The notes: generated by a model from the sequence alone, not told the origin. 64,000 bases of DNA from Kocuria dechangensis (GCF_014636775.1 NZ_BMEQ01000005.1:151063-215062); one strand, 5' to 3'; shown: positions 1 through 8,515, counted from the first letter of the stretch. Made by a program: numbers and translations.

Positions 1-714
1 CTCCAGCAGAACCCGGTTCGGGGACGTCGTCCGGAAGGTGAAGGGCACTCCGGTGACCCCGCCCGCCTCGTGGTTGAGCACCACGGTCGGCCCCAGCCGA
101 GCGGCGCGCTCCCGCACGAACGCCTCCGCCCCGAGCATCCCCGGCTCCTCCGCGTCGGTGAACAGGAGGACGACGTCGTTGCGCGGGGGCCCGGTTCCGG
201 TGGCGGTCAGCGCACGCGCAGTCTCGAGCACCACAGCGAGTCCCAGCCCGTCGTCCGCGGCACCGGGGGACGCCGCCACCGTGTCGTAGTGGGCGGCGAG
301 CAGCACCGTCCCGGTGGGATCGGCACCCGGTCTCGTGGCCACGACGTTGCGCACCGCGGCGACCGGTTGCGTGCCGGGCTCCCAGAAGTCGGTGACCCCC
401 ACGCTCTCCTGGACCTCCACCTGCCAGCCCCGGTCCTGGAGCAGGCCGACGAGGTGCTCGCGCGCCCGGGCGTGCCCGGCCGAGCCCACCGGCCGTGGCG
501 CCTCGGCCAGCGCCTCCACGTGGGAGAGGGCGCGGGCCGCGCTGAACTCCTGGGGCGGGGAGTCCGGTCCCCGGGCCCGGACCGGCCCCAGCGCCAGCAC
601 GGAGAGCACCGACACGAGGGTCAGGAGGAGCACCGTCACGGCATCGCCGTGCCGCGGGAAGCGCGGCGCGCTCCCCGCGGTGCCCGAGTCCTCCGCCGGA
701 CCGTGCGTCGTCAT
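1..714 (-). CDS. M28-family zinc aminopeptidase, membrane-anchored (partial, C-terminus outside window)
   Basis: The reading frame starts at an ATG (714) and stays open to the left edge, giving the first 238 residues. One hydrophobic segment (about residues 25-45) follows a short polar N-terminus. A peptidase M28 domain follows, with metal-ligand motifs in order: AAHYD (His142), AADDG (Asp154) and DAEEPG (Glu189/190). The family removes N-terminal residues from peptides using two zinc ions. The N-terminal membrane anchor resembles large membrane M28 proteases that carry further membrane segments at the C-terminus, but that part is not visible. The catalytic domain would face outward if the anchor is an uncleaved signal (inference). 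The gene is downstream of, and on the same strand as, an MFS exporter, with 189 bases between them. Confidence 0.8.
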   Translation of the reverse strand, partial: MTTHGPAEDSGTAGSAPRFPRHGDAVTVLLLTLVSVLSVLALGPVRARGPDSPPQEFSAARALSHVEALAEAPRPVGSAGHARAREHLVGLLQDRGWQVEVQESVGVTDFWEPGTQPVAAVRNVVATRPGADPTGTVLLAAHYDTVAASPGAADDGLGLAVVLETARALTATGTGPPRNDVVLLFTDAEEPGMLGAEAFVRERAARLGPTVVLNHEAGGVTGVPFTFRTTSPNRVLLE

Positions 715-767
715 GGGCGTTGCACCCCCGTTCCCGCTGGGTCGACGGTCCGGTGGGCCAGGGCATC

Positions 768-790
768 GTCCCCCGCCCCGGTCGGGGGAC
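768..790. terminator. Possible hairpin terminator after the MFS gene
   Basis: GTCCCCC (768-774) and GGGGGAC (784-790) are perfect 7-base inverted arms in the 189-base gap between the M28 peptidase start and the MFS stop. No T-run follows, as is usual in very GC-rich genomes. I see nothing else in this gap. Confidence 0.3.
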
Positions 791-903
791 CGGTCTGCGG
801 CCCATGTTAGGCGGCGTCCGCCGGGAGCGGACGGGCACTGCGGGACGGTGACCGCATCGTTGTCCCGGGCACCGGTCCGTCCGTCACAGGACGTCCGGGA
901 CGC

Positions 904-2253
904 TCAGCCGGCGGTGGGCTCCTTGCGCCCCAGGAGCGCCCCCGCCGCGCTGACCAGGACCATGGCGAGGCCCGCGGCCACGGCCGCGGCGAACGCGCCC
1001 CGGTGCCCGGCCGTCTCCGCCAGAGCGCCGGCCAGCGTGGCGCCCAGCGCGGTGCCGAGGACCACGCCGCTGGCCAGCAGGGTCATCACGGTGCCCAGCC
1101 GCTCGGGCCGGGCCGCGTCCCCGCCGATCGTGTAGATCGTGACCATGACGGGCCCCACGGGGATCCCGGCCAGCAGCAGGACGAGCAGCATCGGCGCGAT
1201 CCCGTCCGGGAGGAGGAGCAGCAGGCTCAGCGCGGTCATGGCGGCGGCGCCCGCGACCCACCGGGCGGCGGGCCGGAAGCGCTGCGGCCACCAGGCCACC
1301 GACAGGGCCGCCGCCGCGGAGCTGATGCCCAGCACGGCGTAGAGCAGCCCCGCGGCGCTCTGCGCCCCGAAGCTGCCGCCGAACGCGCTGAGCCCGTTCT
1401 GCACGGCGCCGAAGAAGGTGCCCATCGCGACCATGCCGAGCACGGGCACGAGGACCAGCATCCGCTCCCGGCCGGTGGAGCGGGCCGCCGTCCGCCGGGC
1501 CTGCCGGGTGGTGGCCGGCGCCGCGCGGTGGGTGGGGTGGACGGCGAACGCCCACACCGTGCTCAGCGTCAGCGCCGCCGCGAGGGCGAAGGGCGCCCAC
1601 GGGGCGACGAACGAGGCCAGCAGTCCCACGAGGGCGGGGCCGAGCACGAAGGTCAGCTCGTCCGCCGTGGACTCGTAGGACAGGGCCGTGTCCAGCTCCC
1701 GGCGGTCCCCGCCGGTCAGGCCGCGCCAGCGCACCCGCGCGAGCGGGCCGACCTGCGGGCAGGTGGTGCCCACGAGCAGGGCCGCCGCGACGACCGGCGG
1801 CACGGAGGGACCCTCTGCACCGCCGCCGACGAGGGCCGCGAGCAGCAGCGCGACGACGGCGACGACGTGGAGGAGGGCGGAGACCAGCAGCACGGGCCGC
1901 TGGCCCGCGCGGTCGGCGAGGTGGCCCATCAGCGGCCCGCCGAGGGCCGAGCCGACCCCGACCGCCCCGGCGGCCAGCCCGCCCGCGGCGTAGGAGCCGG
2001 TGACGGACGTGGCGAGGGTCAGCGCACCGACGGTGACCATGGCCAGGGGGAGGCGGGCGAGGAACGCGATCGGCAGGAAGCCGCGGCCGGCGAGCTGGGG
2101 GAGCCGGGCGTAGCGACCGCCGGACGACGGCGTCGTCCGGCGGCCGGCCGCGGGCCGCGCGGCCGTGGTGTGCTCAGCGGCGGCGCGCCCCGTGGCGGCG
2201 TGCCCCGCGGCGGGGCGGACTGCGGCGTGGGAAGCGGTGGTGCGGGAGTTCAT
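904..2253 (-). CDS. MFS transporter
   Basis: 449 residues, starting at ATG 2253 with GAGGA six bases upstream; the longer open frame upstream of this Met has no coding character. A polar, Ala/Thr-rich N-terminal tail of about 60 residues precedes the membrane domain. The rest is hydrophobic, with about 12 predicted membrane segments in two halves joined by a basic Arg-rich cytoplasmic loop (HPTHRAAPATTRQARRTAAR). The first-half loop MGHLADRAGQRPVLLVSA matches the MFS motif A (G-x-L-a-D-r-x-G-r-r). These features fit a drug/metabolite-proton antiporter of 12 segments, but the substrate cannot be read from sequence. It lies on the same strand as the two-component system upstream, with a short gap, and could belong to that transcription unit. 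Confidence 0.8.
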   Translation of the reverse strand: MNSRTTASHAAVRPAAGHAATGRAAAEHTTAARPAAGRRTTPSSGGRYARLPQLAGRGFLPIAFLARLPLAMVTVGALTLATSVTGSYAAGGLAAGAVGVGSALGGPLMGHLADRAGQRPVLLVSALLHVVAVVALLLAALVGGGAEGPSVPPVVAAALLVGTTCPQVGPLARVRWRGLTGGDRRELDTALSYESTADELTFVLGPALVGLLASFVAPWAPFALAAALTLSTVWAFAVHPTHRAAPATTRQARRTAARSTGRERMLVLVPVLGMVAMGTFFGAVQNGLSAFGGSFGAQSAAGLLYAVLGISSAAAALSVAWWPQRFRPAARWVAGAAAMTALSLLLLLPDGIAPMLLVLLLAGIPVGPVMVTIYTIGGDAARPERLGTVMTLLASGVVLGTALGATLAGALAETAGHRGAFAAAVAAGLAMVLVSAAGALLGRKEPTAG

Positions 2254-2321
2254 GGGCGTCCTCGAGGGAAGTGCGCACCGTCCCCCCTCCCGGTGCGCCC
2301 GACCCGGACAGCGCTCCCAGT

Positions 2322-3224
2322 CTAGCCGTCCCGGCCGCTGCCGCCCGGCCCCTCCTGCGCGGTCCGGGAGTAGGTGACGTCCTCGGAGCCTGTGGCGGCG
2401 GAGACGTACAGGCACGGGCGGTCCTCCGGCACCCCGGCGCACACCGTGGCGGCCGTGAGCTCCTCGGGGTCCCGGTCGGCCTCGTCGGCCACCGCCGGCG
2501 TCCAGTACCGGGCGTCCGGCAGCACGGCCTCGATCGAGCCCGTGCGGGTGGTCACGGACGTCCGCCGCGGCGCGTCCCCGAGGAGGCGCAGCTCGGTGGA
2601 GCCGACCTCGGTGTGCACGTCCAGGTCCTCGACGACCCGTGCCCCTGAGAGCACGACGGTGCCGACCTCCGAGGTCGCCGAGAGGCTGCGGGCGGTGCCG
2701 CTCATCTCCACGACGCCGGCGTCGGTCCGCAGGACGACGTCCCCGAAGTCGCCCTCCGCGCTCAGCGTCCCGGCGTCGCTGGTGAGCTGCAGGTCCGCGG
2801 GGTCGTCGCCGGCGGGGACGGTGACGGTGACGTGCATGCCCCCGCCCGTCCCGGGCCAGTCGCCGGAGGGGACGGCGTCGATCGTCAGGCGGCCGTCCTG
2901 CACTCGGGGCTGCGGGGCGCGGTCCAGGCCGATCCCGGCGTACACGGCCTCGACCCGGAGGTCCGGGACGTCGGCGGTGACGACCTCGACCACGGCCGAG
3001 TGGCCGTCGACCACCACGGTGTCCACGGGGTCGGTCACGGTCGTCTCCACCCGGTGCTGCTGGACGGACAGGGAGGCGGCCATCGCGGCCCCGCCCCCGC
3101 CCAGGAGCAGGAGGGCGCCCAGGCTGCCGAGCACGGCGGTGGGGACGAGCCAGGCGGTGCGCTCGGCCTCGCCCGGGGTGTCCGGGGCGGCGGGGCGGGG
3201 GTCTGGGGTCGGAGAGGTGGTCAT
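2322..3224 (-). CDS. DUF4097-like membrane protein with beta-solenoid domain
   Basis: 300 residues. The start at ATG 3224 overlaps the stop of the response-regulator gene (ATGA), so the two are translationally coupled. A Pro-rich cytoplasmic N-terminus is followed by one membrane segment (about residues 27-50). The extracytoplasmic part has short repeating beta strands of the type LTSDAGTLSAEGDFGDVVLRT / DAGVVEMSGTARSLSATSEV / GTVVLSG, as in DUF4097/DUF2807 putative-adhesin domains. Such proteins are often encoded beside envelope-sensing two-component systems. A role as auxiliary sensor or as target of the adjacent kinase/regulator pair is inference from the coupling; no enzymatic motif is seen. 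Confidence 0.65.
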   Translation of the reverse strand: MTTSPTPDPRPAAPDTPGEAERTAWLVPTAVLGSLGALLLLGGGGAAMAASLSVQQHRVETTVTDPVDTVVVDGHSAVVEVVTADVPDLRVEAVYAGIGLDRAPQPRVQDGRLTIDAVPSGDWPGTGGGMHVTVTVPAGDDPADLQLTSDAGTLSAEGDFGDVVLRTDAGVVEMSGTARSLSATSEVGTVVLSGARVVEDLDVHTEVGSTELRLLGDAPRRTSVTTRTGSIEAVLPDARYWTPAVADEADRDPEELTAATVCAGVPEDRPCLYVSAATGSEDVTYSRTAQEGPGGSGRDG

Positions 3225-3952
3225 GGCCGGAACTCCTGGTTCGTGGGGGTCGTCGGGGTCGTGCGGCGGCCCCCGGGCGTGGACGGTCGGTGGCCGGGCC
3301 CCGGGTCGGGGTAGCCGAGGTAGCGCAGGACCGCGCGGACGCGGCGGTTGCCGCCGTCCTCGGAGGCGAGGCCGAGCTTGGTGAACACGGAGCGGATGTG
3401 CTTCTCCACCGAGGACTCCGTGAGGAAGAGGTTGGCGGCGATCGAGGCGTTGGACAGGCCCTGGGCCATGAGGCCGAGCACCTCGTGCTCCCGGGGCGAG
3501 AGCTGGTCCAGCTCGCGGCGGTGCCGGGAGCGCACGAGCAGCTGCGAGACGACCTCCGGGTCCAGGACGGTGCCGCCGGCGCCCACGGTCTCGACGGACT
3601 CGAGGAACTGGTCGACGTCCGCCACGCGGTCCTTGAGCAGGTAGCCCAGCCCGTCCCGGCGGGTCTCGATCAGCTCGGAGGCGTAGCGCTCCTCGACGTA
3701 CTGCGAGAGCACCAGCACCGCGACGTCCGGGTGCTGCGAGCGGATCAGGACGGCCGCGCGGATGCCCTCGTCCGTGAACGTCGGCGGGAGCCGCACGTCC
3801 ACGAGCGCGAAGTCCGGCTCGTGCTCCTCGACCGCCCGCAGCAGGGCCTCCGCGGTGTCGACGTCCGCGACCACGTCGTGCCCGGCCTCGGTGAGCAGGC
3901 GCACCAGCCCGGCGCGCAGCAGGACGGCGTCCTCGGCGATGACGATGCGCAT
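3221..3952 (-). CDS. NarL/LuxR-family response regulator
   Basis: 243 residues. The receiver domain begins MRIVIAEDAVLLRAGL and has the phospho-acceptor Asp52 in ALVDVRLPP. The C-terminal GerE/LuxR helix-turn-helix reads LSPREHEVLGLMAQGLSNASIAANLFLTESSVEKHIRS. The start codon overlaps the kinase stop (ATGA), and its own stop overlaps the DUF4097-like start, so kinase, regulator and membrane protein form one tightly coupled transcription unit. It should bind DNA when phosphorylated by the adjacent kinase. The target is unknown; the 16-base palindrome upstream of the kinase is one candidate. Confidence 0.92.
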   Translation of the reverse strand: MRIVIAEDAVLLRAGLVRLLTEAGHDVVADVDTAEALLRAVEEHEPDFALVDVRLPPTFTDEGIRAAVLIRSQHPDVAVLVLSQYVEERYASELIETRRDGLGYLLKDRVADVDQFLESVETVGAGGTVLDPEVVSQLLVRSRHRRELDQLSPREHEVLGLMAQGLSNASIAANLFLTESSVEKHIRSVFTKLGLASEDGGNRRVRAVLRYLGYPDPGPGHRPSTPGGRRTTPTTPTNQEFRP

Positions 3953-5361
3953 CAGGAGGCACCTCCCGCGGCGACGGGCAGCTCGACCGTCAGCTCGGTG
4001 GGCCCGCCGGCGGGCGAGTCGAGGAAGAACCGGCCCCCCGCGGAGCGGACCCGGTCCGCGATCCCGGACAGCCCGCCGCCGGGGACGACCACGGCGCCGC
4101 CGCGGCCGTCGTCGGCGATCCGGGCGACCACCCGGGAGGCGCCCGTCACGGCGTCGTGCTCGAGGGCCACCCGGAGGGAGATCGCGGAGGCCCCCGCGTG
4201 CTTGACGGCGTTGCCCAGGCCCTCGGCCACCGCGAAGTACACGGCCGCTTCGGTCTCCGGGGCCAGCCGCGGCACGCGCACGTCCACGGCCACCGGGACG
4301 GGCGACTGGGCTGCGACGGCGGACAGGGCGGCGTCGAGGCCCCGGTCCTCCAGCACGGCGGGGTGGAAGCCGCGGGCAAGGCGGCGCAGCTCGGCGATGG
4401 CGGCCTTCGTGGTGGCGTGGGCCTCCCCGATGAGCTCCTTGGCGCCGGCGGGGTCGTCGTCGATCCGGCGCTGGGCCATCGACAGGTTCATCGCCACGGC
4501 CACGAGCTGGGGCTGGACCCCGTCGTGCAGGTCCCGCTCGATCCGGGAGCGCTCCGTGCGCGCTCCCCGGACCGCGGTCTCCCGGGCGGCGGCGGCCTCA
4601 GCGGCACGACGGCGCAGCTCCGCCGCCTCGTCCACCCGCAGCAGCAGCCGGGACAGCCCCCGGTGCGCGGCGGTGCACAGCACCACGACCAGCAGGCCGA
4701 GCAGCGCCAGGGTGATGCCCGCGAGGACCACGGCCCAGTCCGGCCAGGTGCCGAGCAGGTCCACCGGCCACACCGGGTTGTTCTCCGCCGCGTACAGCGG
4801 GGCGAAGGCCAGCGCGACGGCGGCGCCGGTGCCGGCCAGGGCGCTCACGACCACCCACCCCAGCGCGGTGGTCAGGAGCAGGTGGAGCAGACCCGTCCAG
4901 AAGGCGGCGTCGGAGACGTCCAGCCACAGCTGGTGCAGGTACCGCCACCCGTCCGGGCGGGGCGAGCGGCGCCGGTGCGGGGCCGGCAGGTGCAGCCCGA
5001 AAGCGGCCTGCGTGCGGCGGCGCTCCACCCACTCGATGCCGCGGACCGCGTAGACCGCGGCCACGAGCAGCAGCACCCCGATCAGGACGGGGATCGAGGC
5101 GAAGCCGGCGGTGACCAGCGAGACCAGGGCGGTCAGCCACAGGGTGCCCAGGGCGGCGTCGACCACGAGGTCGGTCGCGCCGAAGAACAGGGTCTTCGGG
5201 GACCACGGTCCCCACTCGCGGAAGCCGCCGGGCCCGGGCGGAGGCGCGGCCGGGCGGGAGCCCGCGCCGCCGCGGCGGGCCGCGTCGTCGGAGGGACCGG
5301 GGCCCTGGGGGCCGCTCCACGGGGCGGGCGGCAGGGGACGGGTGTCGTGCGGTGTGCTCAT
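3952..5361 (-). CDS. Sensor histidine kinase, HisKA_3 (NarX/DesK-like) family
   Basis: 469 residues, starting at ATG 5361 (MSTPHDTRPLPPAPW); the upstream open extension lacks coding character. A Pro/Gly-rich cytoplasmic N-terminus (to about residue 50) is followed by about four membrane segments in two pairs (about 60-105 and 155-230). The dimerisation motif RIERDLHDGVQPQLVAVAMN carries the phospho-accepting His279. The HATPase domain includes the N-box EGLGNAVKHAGAS and the G-box DDGRGGAVVVPGGGLSGIADRV. There is no large periplasmic domain, so sensing is probably within the membrane, as in other actinobacterial kinases of this type. It is coupled (ATGA) to the response regulator downstream. 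Confidence 0.92.
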   Translation of the reverse strand: MSTPHDTRPLPPAPWSGPQGPGPSDDAARRGGAGSRPAAPPPGPGGFREWGPWSPKTLFFGATDLVVDAALGTLWLTALVSLVTAGFASIPVLIGVLLLVAAVYAVRGIEWVERRRTQAAFGLHLPAPHRRRSPRPDGWRYLHQLWLDVSDAAFWTGLLHLLLTTALGWVVVSALAGTGAAVALAFAPLYAAENNPVWPVDLLGTWPDWAVVLAGITLALLGLLVVVLCTAAHRGLSRLLLRVDEAAELRRRAAEAAAARETAVRGARTERSRIERDLHDGVQPQLVAVAMNLSMAQRRIDDDPAGAKELIGEAHATTKAAIAELRRLARGFHPAVLEDRGLDAALSAVAAQSPVPVAVDVRVPRLAPETEAAVYFAVAEGLGNAVKHAGASAISLRVALEHDAVTGASRVVARIADDGRGGAVVVPGGGLSGIADRVRSAGGRFFLDSPAGGPTELTVELPVAAGGAS

Positions 5362-5420
5362 GGCTCTCACGCTACGGTCGCGGCGGTCCTCGGGACTGCC
5401 ACGTTCTCCACCTGTTACGG

Positions 5421-5436
5421 CTGCGGATATCCGCAG
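5421..5436. promoter_or_regulatory. 16-base perfect palindrome upstream of the kinase operon
   Basis: CTGCGGATATCCGCAG is a perfect inverted repeat with no spacer, 60 bases upstream of the kinase start in the divergent gap 5362-5621. It is a candidate operator for the kinase-regulator operon; no factor can be assigned. Confidence 0.4.
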
Positions 5437-5490
5437 GCCCGTCGCGTCGGTCGCTCCGGCCGGCTTGCCGCCGCGACGCCTGGAATTCAC

Positions 5491-5519
5491 TTCTGCAATC
5501 GTGTCCCGGTGCCTATGCT
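5491..5519 (+). promoter_or_regulatory. Possible promoter for the acyltransferase gene
   Basis: TATGCT (5514-5519) resembles a -10 element and TTCTGC (5491-5496) lies 17 bases upstream as a weak -35. The stretch TGGAATTCACTTCTGCAATC is noticeably less GC-rich than its surroundings. It points towards the acyltransferase at 5622 and the small frame at 5555. Confidence 0.3.
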
Positions 5520-5554
5520 GTGGGCAGGAGCGGCGACGCGGCGAGGAGCCCACG

Positions 5555-5629
5555 ATGACAGCAGGAGCGGTGGAGGGGCACGCGGCGGCCCGGAGGTCCG
5601 CCACGACCGGCCGGCCCGGGCGTGGCTGA
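5555..5629 (+). CDS. Possible 24-codon upstream reading frame
   Basis: ATG 5555 is preceded by GAGGAG with ideal spacing and opens a 24-codon frame ending at 5629. It overlaps the GTG start of the acyltransferase (5622) in another frame. The peptide (MTAGAVEGHAAARRSATTGR and following) has no recognisable motif. It may only serve to couple ribosomes to the acyltransferase start, which itself lacks a clear binding site, or the strong binding site may be fortuitous. Confidence 0.25.
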   Translation: MTAGAVEGHAAARRSATTGRPGRG

Positions 5630-6908
5630 GGCGCTGCGCCAGGCCCGCCCCGGGTCCGCGGCGGCGCACGACGGGCGGGACCCTGCGGTCGACGCCGCCC
5701 GGACCGGCTGCCTGCTCGCGGTGGTGCTGGTCCACCTGCTCATGGTCACCGTGACGGCCGACCCGGTCACCGGGGGGCCCACCACCGTCATGGTCCCCAC
5801 CCTCCAGCCCTGGTACTGGTGGGCCAGCTGGATCCTGCAGGTGATGCCGCTGTTCTTCGTGGCGGGCGGGCACGCGTCCGTGCTGTCCTGGCGGCGGCAC
5901 GCCGCCCGGGGCGGGAGCGCCGCCGGGTGGGTGCGCGCGCGGGCCCTGCGGCTGCTGGAGCCCGCCGCGGTGCTGTGGCTCGTCCTGGCGCTCGGCTGCG
6001 CGGTCGCCCTCGCGGTCGGCGCGCCCTCCGACCTGCTGCTGGTGGTGGTGCAGGGCGTGGGCATGCCGCTGTGGTTCCTCGCCGCCTACCTGGCCTGCCA
6101 GGCGCTGCTGCCGTTGACGGCGGGATGGCACGCGCGCGCCCCCTGGGCCACGGCGGGGGCGCTGCTCGCGGGGGTCGTGGTGGTGGACGTCCTCCGGATC
6201 ACCACCGGGGCCGCCTGGATCGGGCTGCTCAACCTCGTCCTCGTGTGGCCGTTGGTGCAGCAGCTGGGCTTCCTCCGCGCCGACCAGTGGTTCGCCCGCC
6301 GGTCCGTCCGCTCGCTGCTCGCCGCGGCGGCCGGGTGCTACGCCCTCCTGGGGGTGCTCGTCGCCACGGGCGGCTACGCCCCCGACATGCTGACCAACCT
6401 CAATCCCGCCACCGTCTGCATGGTGCTGCTGGGGATCGCCCAGGCGTGCCTGCTGCAGGTGGCCGCTCCCGCTCTCGCGCGGCTCATGAGCACCCGCCCG
6501 GCGCAGGTCGTGGCCTGGCTCGTGGGCAGCCGCGCCATGACGATCTACCTGTGGCACCTGCCCGTGATCGTCGTGGTGGCGGCCGCGTGGTTCCTGCTCG
6601 GCGGCCCCGACCCCGAGCCCGGCTCGGCGGCGTGGTGGGGCTGGCGGGTGCCGCTGGGCGGCGTCGTCGTCCTCGTGCTCGGGGTGCTGAGCGTGCCCCT
6701 GGTCCGGGCCGAACGGGTGCCCACGGCGCTGCCGCCGGGCCACGGGGCGCCCTCGGCGCCGGCGGTCGCGCTCGCCGTGGTGCTGGGCTTCCTCCCGCCG
6801 TTCCTGCAGATCATCTGGTGGCTCTCGCCGGAGCTGATCCTCTCGGGAGCGGTGCTGACCACGGCGGCGGTGACGCTGCTGGGGCGCGGTCGTCCGGCCG
6901 GCCCCTGA
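5622..6908 (+). CDS. Acyltransferase-3 family integral membrane protein
   Basis: 428 residues from GTG 5622, with about 10 membrane segments throughout. It begins with the family's typical DPAVDAARTGCLLAVVLVHLL, continues with LQVMPLFFVAGGHAS, and carries a late motif SRAMTIYLWHLPVIVVVAA. Acyltransferase-3 proteins move acyl groups onto cell-surface sugars or lipids across the membrane; the acceptor here is unknown. The last 98 coding bases overlap, tail to tail, the 3' end of the flavin monooxygenase on the other strand. The start is uncertain because GTG 5622 has no good ribosome-binding site of its own and may depend on the overlapping small frame. Confidence 0.78.
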   Translation: MAEALRQARPGSAAAHDGRDPAVDAARTGCLLAVVLVHLLMVTVTADPVTGGPTTVMVPTLQPWYWWASWILQVMPLFFVAGGHASVLSWRRHAARGGSAAGWVRARALRLLEPAAVLWLVLALGCAVALAVGAPSDLLLVVVQGVGMPLWFLAAYLACQALLPLTAGWHARAPWATAGALLAGVVVVDVLRITTGAAWIGLLNLVLVWPLVQQLGFLRADQWFARRSVRSLLAAAAGCYALLGVLVATGGYAPDMLTNLNPATVCMVLLGIAQACLLQVAAPALARLMSTRPAQVVAWLVGSRAMTIYLWHLPVIVVVAAAWFLLGGPDPEPGSAAWWGWRVPLGGVVVLVLGVLSVPLVRAERVPTALPPGHGAPSAPAVALAVVLGFLPPFLQIIWWLSPELILSGAVLTTAAVTLLGRGRPAGP

Positions 6909-7947
6909 GCGTCCGCACCGCGGCGAGCGCGGCCGCCCGTCCCGCCCGGGTGGCGCCGACGGTCGAGGCGGAGGCGCCGTAGCCGACGAGCAGCACGCGC
7001 GGGTCCTTGAGCACCCGCACCCCGTCCGTCCGGATGCCGCCGCCCGGCTCGCGCAGCCGCAGCGGGGCCAGGTGGTCCAGGGACGCCCGGAAGCCGGTGG
7101 CCCACAGGATCGCGTCGGCCCGGACCTCGCGGCCGTCGGCGAGCCGCACGCCGTCCGGCAGCACCGCCTCCAGCGGTCCCGCGGAGACAAGGATCCCCGC
7201 CTCGATCCCCGCCCGGTACTGCGCCGTCAGCGGCAGCCCGGTGACGGACACGACGCTGGCCGGAGGCAGCCCCGCGCGGGTCCGCTCGCCCACGCGGCGC
7301 TCGACGTCCCGTCCCCACTCGGGGTCGAACTCCCGGTCCGTGAAGGACGGCGGGCGCCGGGTGGACCAGGTCGTCGTGGCCCCGGCCTCGTGCAGCTGGA
7401 GCAGGAACTGCACGGCCGAGGTCCCGCCGCCCACGACCACCACGTGCCGGCCCCGGAACTCCTCGGCGGAGCGGAAGTCGTGGGTGTGCAGCCGGCGGCC
7501 GCGGAAGCTCTCCCGGCCCGGGTAGTACGGCCAGTACGGGCGGTCCCACGTGCCCGTGGCACTGATCACCAGCCGGGTCCGCCACCGGCCGCGGTCCGTG
7601 ACGACCTCGAGCGGCCCGCCGGCGGAGAGGGAGCGCACCTCGCGCACGGCGACGGGCCGGTGCACCGGCAGGCCGAAGCGGCGCTCGTGCTCGCCGTAGT
7701 AGCGGGCGACGACGGCGGACGCCGGCTCGGCGGGGTCCGGGGTCCCCAGGGGCAGGCCGGGCAGGTCGTGGATGCCGTGCGCGGCGCCCAGGGTCAGCGA
7801 GGGCCAGCGGTGCCGCCATGCCCCGCCGGGGCCGGGGTTGGCGTCCAGGACCACGAAGTCCTCCTCCGGCACCAGCCCTCGGCGGCCCAGGTGGTAGGCC
7901 GCGGACAGCCCCGCCTGACCCGCACCGATCACGACGACCTCCAGCAC
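6811..7947 (-). CDS. Flavin-containing monooxygenase / NAD(P)-binding oxidoreductase
   Basis: About 378 residues. I chose GTG 7947 (GGAGG five bases upstream); GTG 7959 and GTG 7932 are alternatives because GTGGAGGTCGTC-like units repeat here. The FAD site VVVIGAGQAGLSAAYHLGRRG is at the N-terminus and a second Rossmann motif (VVVVGGGTSAVQFLLQL) is mid-protein. Between them lies the FxGxxxHTHDF-like stretch FRGRRLHTHDF, and towards the end is the ILWATGFRAS motif. This arrangement fits single-component flavin monooxygenases of the YhhX/CzcO type often annotated as putative flavoprotein CzcO-like. The substrate is unknown. The low-complexity C-terminal tail (about 30 residues) is encoded antisense to the end of the acyltransferase. 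Confidence 0.75.
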   Translation of the reverse strand: MLEVVVIGAGQAGLSAAYHLGRRGLVPEEDFVVLDANPGPGGAWRHRWPSLTLGAAHGIHDLPGLPLGTPDPAEPASAVVARYYGEHERRFGLPVHRPVAVREVRSLSAGGPLEVVTDRGRWRTRLVISATGTWDRPYWPYYPGRESFRGRRLHTHDFRSAEEFRGRHVVVVGGGTSAVQFLLQLHEAGATTTWSTRRPPSFTDREFDPEWGRDVERRVGERTRAGLPPASVVSVTGLPLTAQYRAGIEAGILVSAGPLEAVLPDGVRLADGREVRADAILWATGFRASLDHLAPLRLREPGGGIRTDGVRVLKDPRVLLVGYGASASTVGATRAGRAAALAAVRTLRGRPDDRAPAASPPPWSAPLPRGSAPARATR

Positions 7948-7971
7948 GACGACCTCCACCGCTGTTTTTAA

Positions 7972-7981
7972 TGATGCATCA
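7972..7981. promoter_or_regulatory. AT-rich palindrome TGATGCATCA upstream of the monooxygenase
   Basis: A perfect 10-base palindrome sits in the short AT-rich stretch 7961-7987 (including TTTTTAATGATGCATCAACA), 25 bases upstream of the monooxygenase start. The composition stands out from the surrounding DNA. It is a plausible operator or part of the promoter, on the minus strand. No regulator can be assigned. Confidence 0.35.
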
Positions 7982-8079
7982 ACAAAGGAGGGAACGGTGC
8001 CGCGGCCCCGGCTATTCCGCGCCGGGACGCGGAGGCGCCGCACGGCGGGCGGTCAGCTGCGGGGCCGTCACACCAGCCG

Positions 8080-8451
8080 TCACACCATGGGGGTGAGCAC
8101 CGCGATCCGGTACTCCCCGTCCTGCTCGACGAGCTGGTAGCAGAAGCGCTCCTGCGCCCGGCCGCCCCAGGACCAGGTGACGTCGGCCCAGACGCTGCCC
8201 GGCGCCTCGCCCATGAGCTCGAGCTGCTTCGCCACGGCGTCGACCCCCTCGTACTGGTCCCAGGCCGAGGCGAAGAACTCCTCGGTCTGCCGCGCGTCGG
8301 TGACGAGGACCGGCTGCCCCGGGAAGAGCACGAGCGAGGGGACCGCGTACATCCGTGCGATCGCCGTCGCGTCGCGGGCCAGCAGGGCGTCCGCGTAGCG
8401 GTCGAAGAACTGCTCCACCTTCTCGCGGGTCCCGCCGCCGGTGTCCGTCAT
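8080..8451 (-). CDS. NTF2-like (SnoaL-like) domain protein
   Basis: 123 residues, ATG 8451. The alpha helix KVEQFFDRYADALLARDATAIARMY followed by AVPSLVLFPG and later beta strands (SVWADVTWSWGG, ERFCYQLVEQDGEYRIAVLTPMV) is the cone-shaped NTF2-like fold pattern used by small ligand-binding or isomerase-like proteins. No catalytic residues can be assigned, so function is unknown. It sits between the flavin monooxygenase and the end of the urease operon, on the same strand as both. Confidence 0.6.
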   Translation of the reverse strand: MTDTGGGTREKVEQFFDRYADALLARDATAIARMYAVPSLVLFPGQPVLVTDARQTEEFFASAWDQYEGVDAVAKQLELMGEAPGSVWADVTWSWGGRAQERFCYQLVEQDGEYRIAVLTPMV

Positions 8452-8515
8452 GGCGCCACCCTACGTCCGGGGCGGGCCCGTCCACAGCCCCTGCCGGAGG
8501 ATGTCGTGAGCGGTG

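Noticed and set aside
3290..5053. Long open frame opposite the two-component genes
   Set aside because: Antisense to well-supported kinase and regulator genes, with composition typical of shadow frames in GC-rich DNA; the same holds for other long opposite-strand frames, e.g. 11393-14524 and 37620-40346.
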